This document shows positions 8,364-16,586 of a stretch of 64,000 nt of DNA, piece by piece (position 1 is the first letter of the stretch; the number at the start of each line of letters is the position of its first letter). The position numbers and the translations under genes were made by a program. Under the pieces are notes generated by a model. That model ran no database searches. It was not told where the DNA came from and saw nothing but the letters and a program-made list of their open reading frames with translations. The DNA comes from Microbacterium sp. LWO12-1.2. GTDB taxonomy: Bacteria > Actinomycetota > Actinomycetes > Actinomycetales > Microbacteriaceae. The DNA lies in the NCBI RefSeq assembly GCF_040675875.1, contig NZ_JBEGII010000001.1, forward strand, positions 3,100,001 through 3,164,000, read 5' to 3'.

Positions 8364-9124
8364 CGCGTCAGCCACCCTCCGTCGACGGGCAGCTGGATGC
8401 CGTCGATCCAGGCGGCCTCGTCGCTGAGCAGCCAGGAGACCGCCGAGGCGATGTCGGAGGGCAGACCCACGCGCGGCACCAGCAGGCGCTGCTTCATGAA
8501 CTCCAGGCCCTCGGCGCTCGTGACGCTCTCGTAATCGAAGAAGTCGGTGGCGATCGGACCCGGTGCCACGCAGTTCACGCGGATGTTCTTCGACGCGAGT
8601 TCGACGGCGAGAGCCTTGGTCAGCATCGGCACTCCGGCCTTGCTGGCGTTGTAGTGCGGCTGCGCCGTGCCGGTGCTGGTGACGACGACCAGCGCTTCGA
8701 CGGTCGAGAGGTTCACGATCGCGCCGCCTCCGGACTCCGCGATCAGCGGGGCGACCTCCTGGGCGACCAGGAACTGCCCCTTCAGGTTGATGTCGAAGAC
8801 GAAGTCCCACGCCTCTTCCGTGAGGGTCTCGAACGAGTGCTCCGTGACCACGCCGGCGTTGTTCACGAGCAGGTGCAGCGCACCCCAGGATTCACGTGCG
8901 ACATCGACCGCGGCGCGGATCTGCTCACGCGAACGCACGTCGACCTTCGCCGCGAGCGCCGTGCCGCCGGCCGCCTCGATCAGTGCGACCGTCTCCGCCG
9001 CCCCGTCGAGCGATACGTCGGTGACGAGCACGCGCGCGCCCTCCGATGCCAGACGGAGTGCGGTCTCGCGTCCGATTCCCGACCCTGCCCCGGTGAGGAA
9101 GGCGTTCTTGTCTGCATGTCTCAT
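8360..9124 (-). CDS. SDR-family dehydrogenase in amine operon
   Basis: This 254-aa classical SDR has LTGAGSGIGRE near the N-terminus, NNAGV, the active-site Tyr and Lys in YNASK, and the usual RVNCVAPG. The start at 9124 has AGGAG upstream and overlaps the previous stop as ATGA. Bacterial Puu pathways use a flavin oxidase (PuuB) to oxidise the glutamylated amine, and none is seen in this operon. An SDR here may act on a hydroxylated adduct, as expected if the substrate is an amino alcohol. That idea is inference. Confidence 0.87.
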   Translation of the reverse strand: MRHADKNAFLTGAGSGIGRETALRLASEGARVLVTDVSLDGAAETVALIEAAGGTALAAKVDVRSREQIRAAVDVARESWGALHLLVNNAGVVTEHSFETLTEEAWDFVFDINLKGQFLVAQEVAPLIAESGGGAIVNLSTVEALVVVTSTGTAQPHYNASKAGVPMLTKALAVELASKNIRVNCVAPGPIATDFFDYESVTSAEGLEFMKQRLLVPRVGLPSDIASAVSWLLSDEAAWIDGIQLPVDGGWLTR

Positions 9125-9879
9125 TTCGTCTCCTTGCTCTTCGTCGAGTACTGGACGGCCTGCTCCACGAGCCAGCCGAAGACGGGGTCTCCCCCGAAGG
9201 TCTCCGGGTGCCACTGCACTCCGATCGCGGGAACGCCGCTGACCTCGATGGCCTCGATGATCCCGTCCGGCGCGGTTCCGGTGACCACGATGCCGTCACC
9301 GGGCACATCGACGGCCTGGTGATGGAAGGAGTTCACGCGTGTCGTCTCACCGTAGAGGGCCTGCGCGACGCTCCCCGGAGTGGTGTGCACATCATGCACG
9401 CGGTGGGCCCGCGGGTAGGCGTAGGAACCGTGCGACTCACCCTCGCCGAGCGGGAGGTGCTGATGCAGCGTTCCTCCCCGCACGACGTTGAGCAGTTGCG
9501 CCCCTCGACAGATGCCGAGCACGGGGACGCCGCTCGCGATTCCCGCCGCGATGAGCGCCGACTCGAACTCGTCCCGCTCGGGATCGATCAGGAACGTGTG
9601 CGGACCGGGGGCCTGTCCGTAGCGACGCGGATCCACGTCGTCGCCGCCCGAGATCACGATCCCGTCGAGGCGCGCGACGAACTCCTCGGGCGCAGCATCC
9701 ATCGGCAGGTGCACCGGCAAGCCGCCGGCCCTGACGACCGAGGTCGCGTACTCGCTCATGTACGCCTCCAACGGGGCATCGACGAAGCCGTGGGGCGCTC
9801 CGACGATGCCGGCAGACTTGCGCCGTCCGGTGATCCCGATGAGCGGTGGGTGCGGTGTGCGGGTAGTGATGATGTCCAT
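9121..9879 (-). CDS. Gamma-glutamyl hydrolase, peptidase C26 family (PuuD-like)
   Basis: The 252-aa class I glutamine-amidotransferase-like protein has the nucleophile Cys in GICRGAQLLN (about Cys124), an ISGGDDVDP loop, and the His of the triad in VQWHPE. Such enzymes remove the gamma-glutamyl group from the oxidised product (for example gamma-glutamyl-GABA). The chosen ATG at 9879 follows an AAGG that is very close, so the exact start is less certain; longer upstream frames are out-of-frame readings of the permease. It is coupled to the following SDR by an ATGA overlap. Confidence 0.87.
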   Translation of the reverse strand: MDIITTRTPHPPLIGITGRRKSAGIVGAPHGFVDAPLEAYMSEYATSVVRAGGLPVHLPMDAAPEEFVARLDGIVISGGDDVDPRRYGQAPGPHTFLIDPERDEFESALIAAGIASGVPVLGICRGAQLLNVVRGGTLHQHLPLGEGESHGSYAYPRAHRVHDVHTTPGSVAQALYGETTRVNSFHHQAVDVPGDGIVVTGTAPDGIIEAIEVSGVPAIGVQWHPETFGGDPVFGWLVEQAVQYSTKSKETK

Positions 9880-9910
9880 CCTTCGTGGAGAGCGGGCGGG
9901 TGTCGAGATC

Positions 9911-11395
9911 TCAGGCGTTCTCGTCGAAACGGCGGGCGATCTGGGCGTAGGACTCCGGGGTCTTCCGGCGCATGATCGCAGCCTGGACGAGTCCGGCGAT
10001 GGGGGCGAGCACGACCACAGCGACGAGCGTGATGCTGATCGGTCCCCACGCTGGCGCGCCCGTCTCATCGACGTCGCTCACCAGCAGCGGGAAGTTGGCG
10101 GCGATGAGCACGGCCGAGACCGCGAGACCGAGGAACCCGAGACCCGGAGCGATCACGGTGTGCCAGGGGCTGCGCAGCACGCGATGGCGGGCGAAGTAGA
10201 CGATCACCGCGAGGCAGGTCACGGCCATCAGGATGACGATCGCCAGGGTTCCGATGCCCGCGAACCAGGAGAAGATGTTCTCCGGCGCGAAGCCGATGAG
10301 GGCCAGGATGACGATCGCGAGACCTGATGTCACCACCTGCACGATCGAGGCCACGTGCGGCGAGCCGTGCCGGGTGTGCACGCTGCCGACGCGGTCGGGC
10401 AGGAGCCGCGCGTTCGCCATGGCGTGGTGATAGCGGGTCAGCACGTTGTGCAGCGAGAGCACGGCCGCGAACATGCTCCCCAGGAAGAGCAGCGCCACGA
10501 TGACCGAACCCACCGGCCCGAGGTACTGCTCGGTGACGCGGGTGATCAGCGTGGTCGGATCCGCCGCTGCTTCCTCGACGATCGAGCCTTCTCCGACGCC
10601 GACCACGATCGTCCACGAGGCGAAGGCGTAGAAGAGGCCGATCACGATCGCCGACGCGTAGGTGGCGCGCGGGATGGTCCGCTCCGGGGTGCGCACCTCA
10701 TCGCGGTAGACCACGGTCGATTCGAAACCGATGAAGCTCGCGATCGCGAACATGAGTCCGAGTGCCGGGGCCCCGGAGAGGATGTTCTGCAGCACGAACG
10801 TGCCGAAGGTGACCCCGTCGGCGCCACCCGTGGCGAGGATGACGACGCCGAGCAGGACCACGATGCCGATCTCGGCCAGCAGCACGACGACGAGCACGCG
10901 GGAGCTGAGCTCGATGCGCCGATACCCGAGGCTGCCGACGATGGCGACGTTGGCGAGCGTGAGCAGCCACCACGGGATCTCGGGTCCGCCCAGCAGCACG
11001 ATGCTCGAGCTGATGGTCGCACCGAGGTAGGAGAAGACGGCGATCTGCACGGTCGTGTAACAGACCAGCGCGAGATAGGCGGTCGCGAGGCCCGGTGTGC
11101 GACCGAGTCCGTGGGTGGCGAAGACGAAGAACGAACCGGCCTTGGGCAGGTAGCGGCTCATCGCGGTGAGGCCCACGGAGAAGAGCAGCAGGATGACGGT
11201 GGCCACGAGGAACATGACCGGGAAACCGATCCCGTTGCCGATCAGGTAGCCGATCGGCACGAGGCCGCCGACCACGGTGAGGGGAGCTGCGGCCGCGATC
11301 ACCATGAAGGTGACGGCCACCGCCCCGAGGTTTCCTCGCAGGTCGCGATCCCGTGTCGTTCCCGCGCTCTGCGACGTCGTTGTCGAAGCATCCAT
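9911..11395 (-). CDS. APC-family amino acid/polyamine permease
   Basis: The 494-aa membrane protein has about 12 hydrophobic helices and the APC features: an unwound first helix with AAAAPLTVVGG, and IGFESTVVYRDEVRTPERTIPRA in the middle, typical of the amino acid-polyamine-organocation superfamily. The ATG at 11395 is preferred because AAAGGATGG lies just upstream. It is the first gene of the catabolic operon and is presumably the uptake system (PuuP-like) for the amine or amino acid degraded by the downstream enzymes. The charged tail RRKTPESYAQIARRFDENA ends the protein in the cytoplasm. Confidence 0.9.
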   Translation of the reverse strand: MDASTTTSQSAGTTRDRDLRGNLGAVAVTFMVIAAAAPLTVVGGLVPIGYLIGNGIGFPVMFLVATVILLLFSVGLTAMSRYLPKAGSFFVFATHGLGRTPGLATAYLALVCYTTVQIAVFSYLGATISSSIVLLGGPEIPWWLLTLANVAIVGSLGYRRIELSSRVLVVVLLAEIGIVVLLGVVILATGGADGVTFGTFVLQNILSGAPALGLMFAIASFIGFESTVVYRDEVRTPERTIPRATYASAIVIGLFYAFASWTIVVGVGEGSIVEEAAADPTTLITRVTEQYLGPVGSVIVALLFLGSMFAAVLSLHNVLTRYHHAMANARLLPDRVGSVHTRHGSPHVASIVQVVTSGLAIVILALIGFAPENIFSWFAGIGTLAIVILMAVTCLAVIVYFARHRVLRSPWHTVIAPGLGFLGLAVSAVLIAANFPLLVSDVDETGAPAWGPISITLVAVVVLAPIAGLVQAAIMRRKTPESYAQIARRFDENA

Positions 11396-11414
11396 GTGAA
11401 CCATCCTTTGCGGA

Positions 11415-11451
11415 TTGGGCTAATGGTCTACTTTCTAGTCCATTAGCCCAA
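11415..11451. promoter_or_regulatory. Large palindromic operator before the amine operon
   Basis: TTGGGCTAATGG (11415-11426) is the exact reverse complement of CCATTAGCCCAA (11440-11451), and the 13-base spacer TCTACTTTCTAGT extends the symmetry with a single mismatch. It lies 20 bases upstream of the permease start codon, where a repressor would block transcription. The operon's own FadR-type regulator is the likely ligand. Confidence 0.65.
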
Positions 11452-11504
11452 TGCAGCACAAGGGGTCGACGGAAATCGCTCTGCGACGACGGTGTGCGGC
11501 CGGT

Positions 11505-11591
11505 CGACGATCCGCGGACGGAACGACGAATCGCGGACGAATCGGGCAGATTTCCTCCGCGATTCGTCACCCCCTCCGCGATTCGTCGGGC
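11505..11591. repeat. Nested intergenic palindrome, GACGGATCGCGGA family, copy 2
   Basis: GACGAATCGCGGA at 11525-11537 pairs perfectly with 11556-11568. Imperfect outer arms (CGACGATCCGCGGA near 11506; TCCGCGATTCGTCG near 11575) repeat the motif. The layout and sequence match the element at 1570-1650. The rest of the roughly 370-base gap between the permease and the hydrolase (11396-11768) holds the operator at its left end and a GC-rich stretch in which I see no gene. Confidence 0.6.
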
Positions 11592-11768
11592 TGCTGTCGG
11601 CGTCCGCGCCGGCCGCCGCCGCGGTGGCGAGGTGCGCGGCATCCGCAGCGCGCAGCCCGTAAGAGACGGCGAGAGCAAGCGCGAGCCTCGCTGTCACGTG
11701 ATCGAACGGTCGAAGATCGAGGCGGCACATATGTCCGGAAGGCCCTGGCCCCGCATCAGAGGGCCAGA

Positions 11769-12578
11769 ATGGATGCCGTGGCTGTTCCTCTCTCCGACCT
11801 CACCCGCATGCCCGAACCGCAGCAGGTCTACGCGGCTGACGGCACTCGGCTCGCCACGTACACCTGGGGTGAACTCGACGCCCCTGTCGCCGTCACGGTG
11901 CACGGCTTCGCGTCGAGCGCCCGCGACAACTGGGTGCTCACCGGGTGGGTGCGCGAACTGACGAACGCCGGGTACCGCGTGCTCGCTCTCGATCAGCGCG
12001 GGCACGGACACAGCGAGAAGCCGCACCAGCCCGAGGACTACAGCATCCGCACGCTCGTCACCGACGTCGAATCCGTCATGGACGCCTACCTCGTCGACGA
12101 CGCCGTCTACATCGGCTACTCCCTCGGCGCCCGCGTGGGGTGGGAAGTCGTGCGCGACCTGCCGCAGCGCATCGGCAGGGCGGTGCTCGGCGGCGTGCCG
12201 GACGGCATCCCCCTCGCCCGCCTCGACCTCGATCAGGTGCGCGCTTACATCGCCGACGGCACCCCGGTCAGCGACACCACGACGCAGAACTACATCGCCC
12301 TCACCGAGCGCGTGCCCGGCAACGACTTGAGCGCCCTGGTCGCTCTCGCCGAGGGCATGCGGTCGTCCGGGGCGATCGACCCCGACCCCGCGGATGCTCC
12401 GACCCGCCCGATCCTGTTCGCGACCGGATCGAAGGACGCCATCATCGAAGGCTCGCGTGCCCTGGCATCCGCCGCGCCCGACGCCCGCTTCTTCGAGATC
12501 CCGAACCGGAACCACTTCAACGCCCCCGGCTCGCGCGACTTCAAGGAAGCGGCGCTGGAGTTCCTCGGCGAGCGCTGA
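11769..12578 (+). CDS. Alpha/beta-fold hydrolase
   Basis: The 269-aa protein has the alpha/beta hydrolase order: oxyanion-hole HGFASS, LDQRGHGHSEKP, nucleophile elbow GYSLGAR, a late Asp in ATGSKDAI and the catalytic His in NRNHFNAP. Likely an esterase or related hydrolase of small substrates. The ATG at 11769 was chosen because the homologous fold starts close after it; the GTG four codons later is possible. It stands alone, convergent with the channel gene, so context gives no substrate. Confidence 0.85.
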   Translation: MDAVAVPLSDLTRMPEPQQVYAADGTRLATYTWGELDAPVAVTVHGFASSARDNWVLTGWVRELTNAGYRVLALDQRGHGHSEKPHQPEDYSIRTLVTDVESVMDAYLVDDAVYIGYSLGARVGWEVVRDLPQRIGRAVLGGVPDGIPLARLDLDQVRAYIADGTPVSDTTTQNYIALTERVPGNDLSALVALAEGMRSSGAIDPDPADAPTRPILFATGSKDAIIEGSRALASAAPDARFFEIPNRNHFNAPGSRDFKEAALEFLGER

Positions 12579-12586
12579 CGCGGCCG

Positions 12587-12635
12587 TTCGACAAGCTCAG
12601 GGCCCCAGAACCCTGGGTTGCTGAGCCTGTCGAAG
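12587..12635. repeat. REP-like palindrome TTCGACAAGCTCAGG, copy 1
   Basis: Forty-nine bases beginning TTCGACAAGCTCAGGGCC and ending GCTGAGCCTGTCGAAG form a stem-loop with a CCAGAACCCTGGG centre. The same sequence with minor changes recurs at 19267-19315. This is a widespread palindromic repeat type in high-GC actinobacteria; here it lies directly after a stop codon, as REP elements often do. Confidence 0.8.
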
Positions 12636-12660
12636 CGCCCGCCCTCCCGTCCCGAAGGAG

Positions 12661-12713
12661 ATCGCGCGGAATGACGGAGCGGATGCCGTATCCGCTCCGT
12701 CATTCCGTGCGAT
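12661..12713. terminator. Perfect long hairpin between convergent genes
   Basis: The 24-base arm at 12661-12684 (ATCGCGCGGAATGACGGAGC and GGAT) pairs with 12690-12713 with one mismatch around a five-base loop. It sits between the converging alpha/beta hydrolase and GlpF genes and could stop transcription from both sides, although no T-run follows. The sequence also shares the GACGGA core with the palindromes at 1570 and 11505. Confidence 0.6.
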
Positions 12714-12760
12714 CACCTGCATTCCGCGGGTCGCCCGGTGTGCGCGGGGGCCCTGAGTCG

Positions 12761-13519
12761 TCAGTTGATGATCGGCAGGAGGATCGTCGATGCCCATCCG
12801 GCGAGACAGCCGCCGAGGATCGGACCGACGATCGGCACCCATGAGTACGCCCAGTCCGAAGACCCCTTGCCCTTGATCGGCACGAGAGCGTGGACGATGC
12901 GGGGGCCGAGGTCACGCGCCGGGTTGATCGCGTAGCCCGTCGGGCCTCCGAGCGAGGCACCGATGCCGATCACCAACAGCGCCACCGGGAGAGCGCCGAG
13001 GGCCGCGAGCCCCGATGCGTCGCCATTGCGGCCGAACCCCAGCACGACGAAGACCAGCACGAAGGTCGCGATGACCTCTGTGGCAAGGTTGGTGCCGTAG
13101 CTGCGGATGGCGGGACCCGTCGAGAACACCGCGAGCTTGCTGCCCGCTTCCGGTTCGGCGTCGAAGTGCTGCCGGTAGACCACCCACGCGAGGAACGCGC
13201 CGACGATCGCGCCGAGCATCTGCGCCCCGACGTATGTCGCGATCGTGAGGAGGTTCACCGGCACACCGGGCACGAACTCGGTCGCACCGCTCGAGACGAT
13301 ACCCAGGGTGACAGCGGGGTTCAGATGCGCACCAGACCGGTACGCGACGATGACGCCGGCGAAGACCGCGATTCCCCACCCGATGTTGATGAGCAGGAAA
13401 CCGCCCGCGTGCCCCTTGGCCTTCGCGAGCACGACGTTGGCGACCACACCACAGCCGAGCAGGATGAGGATGGCGGTCCCGACGATCTCAGAAACGAATA
13501 CTCCAGTGAGAGTGTCCAT
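12761..13519 (-). CDS. glpF: MIP-family channel, aquaglyceroporin (GlpF) type
   Basis: The 252-aa membrane protein has six helices and both half-helix motifs: HLNPAVT and INPARDLGPR. The Asp after the second NPAR is characteristic of glycerol-conducting members. It should pass glycerol or small polyols and alcohols across the membrane. It is the last gene of the operon, 26 bases after the GldA-like dehydrogenase, which fits uptake of a polyol or diol that the operon oxidises. Confidence 0.9.
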   Translation of the reverse strand: MDTLTGVFVSEIVGTAILILLGCGVVANVVLAKAKGHAGGFLLINIGWGIAVFAGVIVAYRSGAHLNPAVTLGIVSSGATEFVPGVPVNLLTIATYVGAQMLGAIVGAFLAWVVYRQHFDAEPEAGSKLAVFSTGPAIRSYGTNLATEVIATFVLVFVVLGFGRNGDASGLAALGALPVALLVIGIGASLGGPTGYAINPARDLGPRIVHALVPIKGKGSSDWAYSWVPIVGPILGGCLAGWASTILLPIIN

Positions 13520-13545
13520 GATCCCGTTCTCTTCGTCAGCGCCGG

Positions 13546-14694
13546 TCAGTGGCGCGCGATGTAGGCGACGGGTTCAGGGAGCTTCGCCTCGGCCCGCACG
13601 CGACGGGAGAGCCGCTCGATGGACTTGAGAGCGGCGACGACCTCGGCGGGACGCACTTCGAAAGGCATGCTGTGGATGGTCTCACCCGGGACCGTGGCGA
13701 GCTCGGCGACCTGGGTCAGTTCCACGGAGTCCGCATCCAGACCGATCTCCGTCAGAGTCGTGGGCAGACCGACCCGGGTGGTGAACTCGATGAAGTCGCG
13801 GATGTCGGAGCTCGGGGCCCCCTCCATCACAAGCTGCGTCACGGATCCGATGTTGACCTTCTGTCCGTGCGCGAGCCCGTGCGTCTGCGGAGCGGCCGTG
13901 AGCCCGTTGTGGATAGCGTGTGCGGCGGCCAGACCGCCGGATTCGAATCCGAGCCCGGACAGCAGGGTGTTCGCCTCGATGACCTTCTCCACGGCTGGGG
14001 TGACGACGTGGTCGCGCACCGCATCCAGCGCCGGCAGCGCGTTCTCCCACAGCACGTCCCAGCTCAGTCTCGCCAGGGCGGTGCCGGTCTCGGTCGGAAG
14101 ACCGCCGGCCATGGTGTTCGAGTGCGAGCGAGAGGTGGCTCGTGCTTCCAGCCACGTCGCCAAGGCGTCGCCGACACCGGCCGCCAGGAACGCGGCGGGC
14201 GCGTTGGCGATCAGCTGGGAGTCGACGAGGACCAGGTCGGGGTTGCGGGGGAAGAATCGGTACTCCTCGAACGCACCGTCTTCGGTGTAGACGACCGCGA
14301 GCGCAGAGGTCGGCGCATCCGTCGAGGCGACGGACGGGACGGTCACCCATCGGATACCGGCGAGGTGACCGGCCGACTTCACTGCATCGATCGTGCTGCC
14401 TCCGCCGACCGCGACGACGACGTCGGAGCCAGCTTCCTCGATGATCGCGACGAGTCTGTTGATCTCGATCGCGCTGGGGATGCCGTTGAACTTCTCCCGG
14501 CGCGCGGGGAGACCGGCGCCGGCGAGTGACGCCTCGACGTCATGACCGACGAAACCCCAGACGACGTCGTCTGCCACGATCAAGGGGGTGGTGCCGATGG
14601 GGGCGAGATATTCACCGAGACGGGTGATCGCTCCGGGGCCTTGAACGTAGCGTCCGGGGCTGATGACGGTGCGGATGGGAAGGGCAGTGGACAT
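13546..14694 (-). CDS. gldA: Glycerol dehydrogenase-like iron/zinc alcohol dehydrogenase
   Basis: This 382-aa group III alcohol dehydrogenase has the NAD-binding GGGSTIDAVK and metal ligands in GVGDALATWLEAR (Asp), AAHAIHNGL and THGLAHGQKV (His). GldA oxidises glycerol to dihydroxyacetone; relatives act on 1,2-diols. Pairing with a GlpF channel supports a polyol substrate. It is 54 bases downstream of the zinc alcohol dehydrogenase in the same operon, so the physiological substrate may be a diol or hydroxyketone produced there rather than glycerol. Confidence 0.88.
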   Translation of the reverse strand: MSTALPIRTVISPGRYVQGPGAITRLGEYLAPIGTTPLIVADDVVWGFVGHDVEASLAGAGLPARREKFNGIPSAIEINRLVAIIEEAGSDVVVAVGGGSTIDAVKSAGHLAGIRWVTVPSVASTDAPTSALAVVYTEDGAFEEYRFFPRNPDLVLVDSQLIANAPAAFLAAGVGDALATWLEARATSRSHSNTMAGGLPTETGTALARLSWDVLWENALPALDAVRDHVVTPAVEKVIEANTLLSGLGFESGGLAAAHAIHNGLTAAPQTHGLAHGQKVNIGSVTQLVMEGAPSSDIRDFIEFTTRVGLPTTLTEIGLDADSVELTQVAELATVPGETIHSMPFEVRPAEVVAALKSIERLSRRVRAEAKLPEPVAYIARH

Positions 14695-14748
14695 GTTCTT
14701 TCCTCACAGGGTTGATGAGTGCGGCGTCGTTGCCGCGGGATAGATGGG

Positions 14749-15783
14749 TCAGGGAACCAGGATTGCTCGTCCGCGCACGCGGCCGGCGTTCAGGTCGTCG
14801 ATCGCCTGCTGGAATTCATCGAGCGGATACTTCACGGTGTGCAGCGTCACGAGTCCGCGCGCGGCCAGCACCATCAGCTCCGTGAGATCGGTGTAGCTGC
14901 CGACCAGGTTGCCGATGAAGTTGATCTCCGCCGAGATGATGTCGATCGTCGGCACGTCGATGTTCTCGCCGTAGCCCACGACGTAGTAGTCGCCGGCGGG
15001 GCGCAGCATCTTCACACCGTCCGATGTCGAGCCGCCTTCACCGACGAAGTCGATGACCGCCTCAGCCCCCACGCCTCCGGTGAGCCGGAGCACGGCCTCG
15101 ACATGTGAGCCGTCGGCGATGACCGTGTGGTCCGCACCGAGCGCGGAGGCCAGTTCGAGCGCTGCGGCGCTGCGGTCGATCACGATCAGCTCCGACGCCG
15201 TGAGCGCCTTGAGCACCTGGATCCCGATGTGTCCGAGTCCACCCGCGCCGATGACGACGCACCGGTCAGCGGGGCCCAGCGTGCGCGCCGCCTTCGCGGC
15301 CGCGTGGTACGCGGTGAGTCCTGCGTCTGCGAGCGCCGCGACGTCGGCGGGCTCGAGCGCATCCGCGATGCGCACGACGCTGCGGGCGGAGGTCTTGAGG
15401 TACTCCGCGTATCCGCCGTGCGTGTCGATCCCGGGGAAGGCGCTCTGCTCGCAGTGCACATCGTCACCCGAGCGGCACGCTCGGCACAGTCCGCACGTGA
15501 TCAGCGGATGCACGATGACCTTGTCGCCGACGGCGACGTTCGTGACGGCGCTGCCGATCGCATCGACCCAGCCGGCATTCTCGTGACCGATCGTGTACGG
15601 CAACGCGACGCCCGACTTCTGCTCCCACTGTCCTTCGAGGATGTGCAGATCCGTGCGGCACACTCCCGCGCCACCGACCCGCACGATCACGTCGTACGGT
15701 TGCACGACCTCGGGCTTTGCCACCTCCGCCATCTGGAGGTCGTGGTGGTATCCGATGACCTGAACGGCCTTCATCGTGCTCAT
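14749..15783 (-). CDS. Zinc-dependent alcohol dehydrogenase (MDR family, PrmE-like context)
   Basis: The 344-aa medium-chain dehydrogenase has catalytic zinc ligands in GVCRTDLH and GHENAGWV, the structural-zinc Cys set CGLCRACRSGDDVHC, and the Rossmann GAGGLGHIG. It oxidises primary or secondary alcohols with NAD(P). Start and upstream stop overlap as ATGA with the DUF59 gene. In propane monooxygenase operons of Rhodococcus and mycobacteria an alcohol dehydrogenase follows the same amidohydrolase and DUF59 genes, which suggests action on a small alcohol. Confidence 0.9.
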   Translation of the reverse strand: MSTMKAVQVIGYHHDLQMAEVAKPEVVQPYDVIVRVGGAGVCRTDLHILEGQWEQKSGVALPYTIGHENAGWVDAIGSAVTNVAVGDKVIVHPLITCGLCRACRSGDDVHCEQSAFPGIDTHGGYAEYLKTSARSVVRIADALEPADVAALADAGLTAYHAAAKAARTLGPADRCVVIGAGGLGHIGIQVLKALTASELIVIDRSAAALELASALGADHTVIADGSHVEAVLRLTGGVGAEAVIDFVGEGGSTSDGVKMLRPAGDYYVVGYGENIDVPTIDIISAEINFIGNLVGSYTDLTELMVLAARGLVTLHTVKYPLDEFQQAIDDLNAGRVRGRAILVP

Positions 15784-16586
15784 GCGATCTTCTTTCCCGT
15801 GTTTCGGATGACGGTGGAGAGCGGGAAGAACGCCTCTTCCGCGCGGGGCGCCTGATCCGCTTCCGCACCGGGGTAGCGGGTGGCGAGCAGGCCTCGGCAG
15901 AAGTGCGCATTGCCTTCGATCGAGATGCGGGTCGCCCGCGCCCGGCGCAGCGCCAATGCAGCGGCTGCCGAGGTGACGGGGACGCCGCGCTCGTCGACCA
16001 GCACCAGCGCAGACCCTTCTATCCCCAACCCGATGGCGGATCGTCGCCGGATCAGAGCGGCCTTCGCGTCGTCATCGGGGAGGTCCCCGAGAGTGATCGC
16101 CGCGATCTCCTCCTCCGCTGCATCCGGAAGGCCACGGAGCAGGGCGGTCAGTGCCCGTTCCATCGCGGCGACATGCGCCTTGCGCTGAAAAGTGCGACGC
16201 AGGTCATCGAGGTCGCTCTCCGCCTCGTGCAGGAAAGTGCCCCGGTATCCGGCATCCGCCGCCAGGCCCACGTTGATGATGTCGGAGTCGTGATGATCAT
16301 CGAGCTCGACGACGACGACACCCGACTCAGGAAGCGCCGTCACCGCGTCCTTGGCATCTGAGGCCATGAGATACGCGAAGTTCGGGGCGCAGAACGAGGT
16401 GGGCAGGCGCAGATGCACCTCGATCCCCTCATCTGTGAACTGCACGGACCGGACGAATCCGAGATCGGTGATCGGCTCGTCGAGCTCGGGGTCGATCACC
16501 GCGTCGAGGGCACGCAGCACGTCGCTCTCCGTGAGCGCGAGCAGCTGCGGCCGCTCGATGACCGTGTGAGCGGTTGCGGACGTCAT
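15780..16586 (-). CDS. MIP18/DUF59 (PaaD-like) metal-sulfur assembly family protein
   Basis: The 268-aa protein starts with a MIP18-type domain (DVLRALDAVIDPELDEPITDLGFVRSV, then LRLPTSFCAPNFAYLMASDA with the conserved Cys), followed by a helical C-terminal part without clear family. MIP18 proteins help to insert Fe-S clusters or metals. Homologues of this fused length sit in propane monooxygenase operons between the amidohydrolase and the alcohol dehydrogenase, exactly as here. The coupling is by ATGA overlaps on both sides. The client protein is not obvious because no monooxygenase is present. Confidence 0.82.
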   Translation of the reverse strand: MTSATAHTVIERPQLLALTESDVLRALDAVIDPELDEPITDLGFVRSVQFTDEGIEVHLRLPTSFCAPNFAYLMASDAKDAVTALPESGVVVVELDDHHDSDIINVGLAADAGYRGTFLHEAESDLDDLRRTFQRKAHVAAMERALTALLRGLPDAAEEEIAAITLGDLPDDDAKAALIRRRSAIGLGIEGSALVLVDERGVPVTSAAAALALRRARATRISIEGNAHFCRGLLATRYPGAEADQAPRAEEAFFPLSTVIRNTGKKIA

